Assembly (NCBI RefSeq): GCF_040183065.1
Contig: NC_091119.1
Span: 197,462,543 to 197,526,542, forward strand
Direction of reading: 5' to 3'
Source of the DNA: Periplaneta americana
Lineage: Eukaryota; Arthropoda; Insecta; Blattodea; Blattidae
DNA: 64,000 nt
The position numbers and the translations under genes are program-made. The notes below the pieces were generated by a model. The model was not told the origin of the DNA, searched no databases, and worked only from the letters and a program-made list of their open reading frames with translations. Below are positions 59,531 through 64,000 of the stretch, piece by piece; within the stretch, counting starts at the first letter, position 1, and each line of letters starts with the position of its first letter.

Positions 59531-61075
59531 CAAATAATAATTCGGTCAGTCCATTCCTGAAATAAAGTCAAAAACGTATCGTTTAATGAATAGCAATTTT
59601 AATACGATTACAGGGGTTAGAATCAATGCAAGACATTTATAACAAATGACAATAGAAACAGAATGTGAAGAATAGTGTAGTGGAGTAGTGGATACAATGA
59701 GACACAAAATATTAAGACATATGTATGCAAGTGATAATTCAAGTATTTTTAAAATCAAGTGCAATAGAAATAGACATTAAAACATGGAGTATAATAATAT
59801 ATAAACAAAAATGTTAATAGATAAAGGACATAATATACAATACGTGTTTGTAGAAAAAATGCAAATGTCTCGCTGTTCCCATTCAGGAGGGTACAGTAAG
59901 ACACCACAGTGTCTACTGTATTAACGAACATTGAAATGATTTACATTTATTTCAAAAGAAAATACATTTATTTCAAAAGAAAACAAAAACTTGCTGTCTC
60001 TTTATCTTGACATGTTCTGTAGGCTTATTTAGAATCATTTTGATGTCTGACTTCGAAACCATTGAAACATCTGGAACATTTGGAAAAGTGAATTTTCTAC
60101 GACATTTCAAATTTTTGCGAAAAAATGAAATTAATTTTTGGTGACAACAAAGCTTATAATTATAAGAATTTAATGTAATTCTTTATTATTTTTTTAACAT
60201 TTTCTTAAATTTTGTGAATAATTTTTTATTTATGAAACCATTAAAATGTAATGTATCCATTATTTTAAGCTACAGTTCCTAAATTGGTTACTACTATGTT
60301 CATTTTTAATGTTAGTTACCGGTAAATGTAATATAATTACAGTTTGTTTTTGCAAATCATTGGTACATGGGAACAGTGAGACGTCTCAGTGTACCCTTCA
60401 GTGGCATGTCTCACTGTTCCCTTTAAGCATAGTTAATTTAAAAATGACGCCATCACTTCAAAATTAAAACAAGAAAGACGAAACTTTGCCAAACACAATC
60501 TCAAATACCATAGTATTAGGTAACAAAACATTCATATTTATATCTCATTTGTATATCCAATATAACCTTCATTAAACACAAGCCAAAATTTTACTTCTAG
60601 AGTGAAAAATTATGAATTATTTTTTCATCGCTCACCTTTATAACTAGAATCAAATCGTGTATGAAAATACTGTTACTTTACTCAAACAACATACAACTCC
60701 ACTGTTACCAACATCTCAACATCAAAATTTACCATCTAATAAAAATGTCTCACTGTTCTCCCTGTCTCACTGTACCCACTTTTCCCCTACGGCATGCTGA
60801 TAAATATCCAAAAATTCTGAACACAATTTGAATTAAGATTTTAAGAGTGTATAAATAAACTTCAAAAAATCCACCGGACGCGTCCACGACAACAGGAACT
60901 CCAGGCAAACAATAATTTGTTTTCTAGTACACACAGCAATAGCACAGTATCTTCATAATACGGTTTAATATCAACTAAACTTTAATTCATTAAAATGATA
61001 CATTTCTGCCTCTATCTCAGAAATGGATGGACCAAATTAATTTTATGGTAGATGGCTGGGGTTTAACATCTCCTT
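59531..61075. other. No gene; recurring GTCTCACTGTNCCC motif
   Basis: Seven matches or near-matches to GTCTCACTGTNCCC, in both orientations, lie between 59867 and 60777. Otherwise AT-rich without a long frame. Confidence 0.45.
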
Positions 61076-61077
61076 TA

Positions 61078-61302
61078 AGCCACCGGCGTAACTCAGGCGA
61101 TAGCGCGTTTGCCTGCTGATCTCGAGTTGCGCTGAATTCGATTCCCGCTTGAGCTGATTACCTGGTTGGTTTTTTCCAAGGTACGGCGAATGTCAGGTAA
61201 TCTGACGAATCCTCGGCCTCATCTCGCCAAATACCATCTCGCCATCACCAATTCCATCGACGCTAAATAACCCAGTAGTTGATACAGCGTCGTTAAATAA
61301 CT
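61078..61302 (+). mobile_element. tRNA-derived SINE, fifth head type with the common tail
   Basis: Head ACTCAGGCGATAGCGCGTTT (box A-like), box B ATTCGATTCCC, and a tail GATACAGCGTCGTTAAATAAC shared with the family at 50198. Different head, same 3' end. Confidence 0.8.
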
Positions 61303-61566
61303 AAGTAAAAAGAATCTCCTTTAAAATGATGTGTCTGAAGATAGGGGGTGCAATTTAAAAAATTTAAACGTGGAAGTGAACGGGTGGAAAGAAAATTCAA
61401 TCAACAATGGTTTTGAAATTCTCCTTCGAAAACTAAATCGACGTATTTTTCTTCAGAATCATGTTCCTTATCTTATTCAAGGTTGGAGGTTTTGAAATGA
61501 ATACACGATATGTATTTTCACAAGTATAGAGGGAGAATCATTCATTTTTTTTATTTTTATTAATTA

Positions 61567-62655
61567 CTCACAAATTACTTTTAAGGAACACAGAGGTTCA
61601 TTGCCACCTTCACATAAGTCCATCATCGGTTCCTATCCTGAGCAAGATTAATCCAGTCTCTACCATCATATCCCAACTACAGAGGTGTGAAAATTATTAG
61701 AATAATCTTAATTTTAAAAGTTTTTTAATAGTTCCCTCACAAATATTAATCGAATTGATGAATATTGGTATATATTACTATACTGATGTAGGATATATTT
61801 ACTACTAACAATGCCGGAAAGCATTGTTGTACATTGGTATTTTTCTTATTTTACAATTGTTATGGGAATTCAGAAATTATTATATTATGTTGGCGGAATT
61901 GGAAACATAAAAAATTATATGCACAAAACAGATGTATACGTTCATTTGAACCTTCACAACAATGTAAACGCAAAGAACAATTTGTTTAAAGCATTTCTTA
62001 ATTAATTTTTTATGTTTCCAATTCCGCCAACATAATATAATAATTTCTGAATTCCCATAACAATTGTAAAATAAGAAAAATACCAATGTACAACAATGCT
62101 TTCCGGCATTGTTAGTAGTAAATATATCCTACATCGGTATAGTAATATTATATACAAATATTCATCAATTCAATGAATATTTGTGAAGGAACTATTAAAA
62201 AACCTTTAAAACTAAGATTATTCTAATAATTTTCACACTTCTGTACCTCAAATCCATTTTAATATTAGCCTCCCATCTACGTCTCAGCCTCCCCAAAGGT
62301 CTTTTCCTTTAGGCCTTCTCACTAACAATGTATATGCATTTCTGAATTCACCCGTACGTACTACATGCTCTGCCCATCTCAAACGTCTGGATTTAATGTT
62401 CCTAATTATGTCAGGTGAAGAATACAATGCGTGCAGCTCTGCGTTGTGTAACTTTCTCCATTCTTCTGTAACTTCATCCCTCTTAACCCCAAATATTTCC
62501 CTAAACATCTTATTTCGAAGACCCTTAACATCTGTTCATCTCTCAAAGTGAGAGTCTAAGTTTCACAACCATACAGAACAACCGGTAATATAACTGTTTT
62601 ATAAATTCTAACTTAAAGTTTTTTTTTAAAGTGGACTACATGACAAAGGCTTCTC
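61567..62655 (-). pseudogene. RTE-like LINE 3' part, split by a Tc1-type MITE
   Basis: 61567-61677 is the 3' end. 62246-62655 continues upstream with VTEEWRKLHNAELHALYSS and RWAEHVVRTGEFRNAYTLL. The break falls at CATATCCCAAC / CCTCAAATCC, where intact copies are continuous. Confidence 0.85.
61678..62245. mobile_element. Tc1/mariner-type MITE with long inverted arms, TA duplication
   Basis: Element 61680-62243 (564 bp). Arms of about 238 bp (61680-61917 and 62003-62243) start CAGAGGTGTGAAAATTATTA and CAGAAGTGTGAAAATTATTA, around an 85-nt spacer. TA lies on both sides. The LINE copies here have TC at this site, so one substitution may have created the TA target. Confidence 0.85.
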
Positions 62656-62668
62656 AACCGAATAATAA

Positions 62669-62721
<53 letters not shown>
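62669..62721. repeat. (ATT)n microsatellite
   Basis: About seventeen ATT units at the broken 5' edge of the LINE. Confidence 0.95.
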
Positions 62722-62722
<1 letters not shown>

Positions 62723-63280
62723 ATCTGTAACTTGTAGCTGCACTTGTGAATCTTCAAACGTCTTATTTTTAATCGCGTGAAAGTGGGTTCTGGACATTTC
62801 AAAGACCTTGATGTCCTGGAAGATCCAGCATTCATTCTTTTATCTTTTTTGTTGATTACATACACAAGTCACTTTCTGTTAAATTGAACGAATGCAATGG
62901 CTGGTTTGTGACACATTCACTTCAGGAATTCATTGAGCAGATACTTTTGAACAGCAGCAAAGGTTGTTGAAGATATGGTGATGACAATGGACCAGTAGAG
63001 GAATGATGGGAGTTGAAGTTGTGATAGGAAACATGCTCCACGGCTGTTTCGTCCACCAACACATCTCCCAGAGCTGACGGGAGTCGTACTTCCGGTTACT
63101 TTGATAACAGACTACTCTCTTTGACACAACTGAACAACACCTGGGACACGTGCTTCCTGTTGGTGTCTGCTTTCACATAATACGCTACTGGTCAGAAAAA
63201 CCGGACACCTCATATTTTCGGTCTCAACTGTATTTTACGCTTCGAATATGGAATTTTGATATGGCATAATGAATCATTAG
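62722..63280. other. No feature seen
   Basis: Non-repetitive-looking DNA, no exon recognised. Confidence 0.4.
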
Positions 63281-63281
63281 C

Positions 63282-63560
63282 TATGTATGTATGTATGTAT
63301 GTATGTATGTATGTATGTATGTATTTATTTATTTACACTGCAAGTGGGCAAGCACCCGGTGGCAGTGGAAAACACAATATCAACAATACACAATAAAATT
63401 ACAGTACACAATACAATTATACAATACACAATACAATAAGAATACGCTATATAATTTAACACAATAATTACAATTAATAATAAAACATAAAATAACCTAA
63501 TTTTACAATACAACCTACATATGTATAGGCCGTACATAAGTTTCAATAGTCTTTCACTTT
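63282..63560 (-). repeat. (GTAT)n microsatellite and probable LINE 3' end
   Basis: (GTAT)n at 63282-63324 is followed by ATTTATTTATTTACACTGCA, GGGCAAGCACCCGGTGGC and many ACAATACA repeats. Read on the minus strand this resembles a LINE 3' UTR and tail. No coding part. Confidence 0.5.
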
Positions 63561-64000
63561 ACTCTCATCTCACTCACTGTAACTTGTAACATTGTAACTA
63601 TGACGCATTTCACTGACACTATAGGACACATTTCACTGACACTATAGAACAGATTTCATTGACGCTATAAATTATCACTGATCGGAACTATTCACTGCAC
63701 TGTAAAACCATAACTTCACTGACTCACCTCGCTTCACTGATACAACAGTTCAAATAAGACAAATAATTACATCCTTATGCATACTTATAAACAGAACTAC
63801 ATTTAAGCTAAACATTTCTAGTCTAAGGCCCTCTTATACGCTATTTTTAAATAATTTACAATTCAAACGAAGGGAGTAACTCGTCAGGCTAAATAAATAC
63901 ATGTCACCTTAAAAAATTAAATGTTAAATGTCATTGATTAAAGTTCTCGTTAACACTTTGTTAAAACCATAAAATTTACTTAGTCTTACGTTAAAAAGTG
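63561..64000. other. No feature seen
   Basis: AT-rich. The motif TTCACTGACACTATAG occurs twice near 63610-63645 as a short tandem repeat. Confidence 0.4.

Noticed and set aside
36124..64000. Second exon of the kinesin gene
   Set aside because: I looked for a continuation of the motor domain after an AG acceptor and found none; it probably lies outside the window.

Overview
This is eukaryotic, AT-rich, repeat-dominated insect DNA. tRNA-derived SINEs, one RTE-like LINE family present in many copies, hAT, Tc1/pogo and PIF/Harbinger elements, R2-like LINEs and Penelope-like retroelements, together with a GT-AG spliced structure, point to a large insect genome. From general familiarity with the LINE and SINE families, not from any search, I infer a cockroach (Blattodea, possibly Periplaneta).

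The only host-gene sequence I can support is a first coding exon at 36069-36123 on the + strand. It encodes the start of a kinesin-3 motor domain (Khc-73/KIF13-like) and ends in a splice donor. The surrounding 35.2-38.25 kb is the longest stretch without a recognisable transposon. I infer that 1-35.7 kb is upstream intergenic DNA and that 36.1-64 kb is the first intron, since no further kinesin exon is visible.

Layout. 0-2.2 kb: hAT element with an intact 494-residue transposase frame. 2.2-3.77 kb: the end of another hAT-like element. 3.785-5.869 kb: a non-autonomous hAT with an exact 8-bp target duplication, inserted in an R2-like LINE whose 3' end follows (to about 6.95 kb). 8.6-10.75 kb: two LINE fragments. 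11.06-12.41 kb: hAT MITE carrying two SINEs. 12.93-13.28 kb: tRNA-like fold-back. 14.7-15.66 kb: P-like element with a THAP-like start. 15.8-16.6 kb: Harbinger-like MITE. 16.74-18.6 kb: Penelope-type fold-back, then a Tigger/pogo relic with a second Penelope fold-back inside it. 20.16-22.5 kb: RNase H-bearing LINE. 25.86-26.97 kb: MITE. 27.26-31.87 kb: an old repeat in two opposed copies, filled by LINEs and by a 2.4-kb Penelope palindrome. 32.3-34.4 kb: ATT microsatellites, LINE ends and a SINE. 34.4-35.2 kb: duplicated hAT relic. 35.7-38.2 kb: kinesin promoter, exon and intron start. 38.2-51.2 kb: intron with many TE fragments. 51.25-58.65 kb: a composite with about 1.2-kb inverted arms, one arm split by a complete hAT element whose transposase gene contains an intron. 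58.8-64 kb: SINEs, a LINE broken by a Tc1-type MITE, and microsatellites.

The most unusual item is the Penelope group. Three insertions share 11-13-bp target duplications, inverted arms and a one-sided 30-50-nt extension. Two of them carry hammerhead-ribozyme-like motifs at their ends. The largest is a near-perfect palindrome with two 1153-bp arms, each encoding the last reverse-transcriptase motifs plus a GIY-YIG endonuclease.
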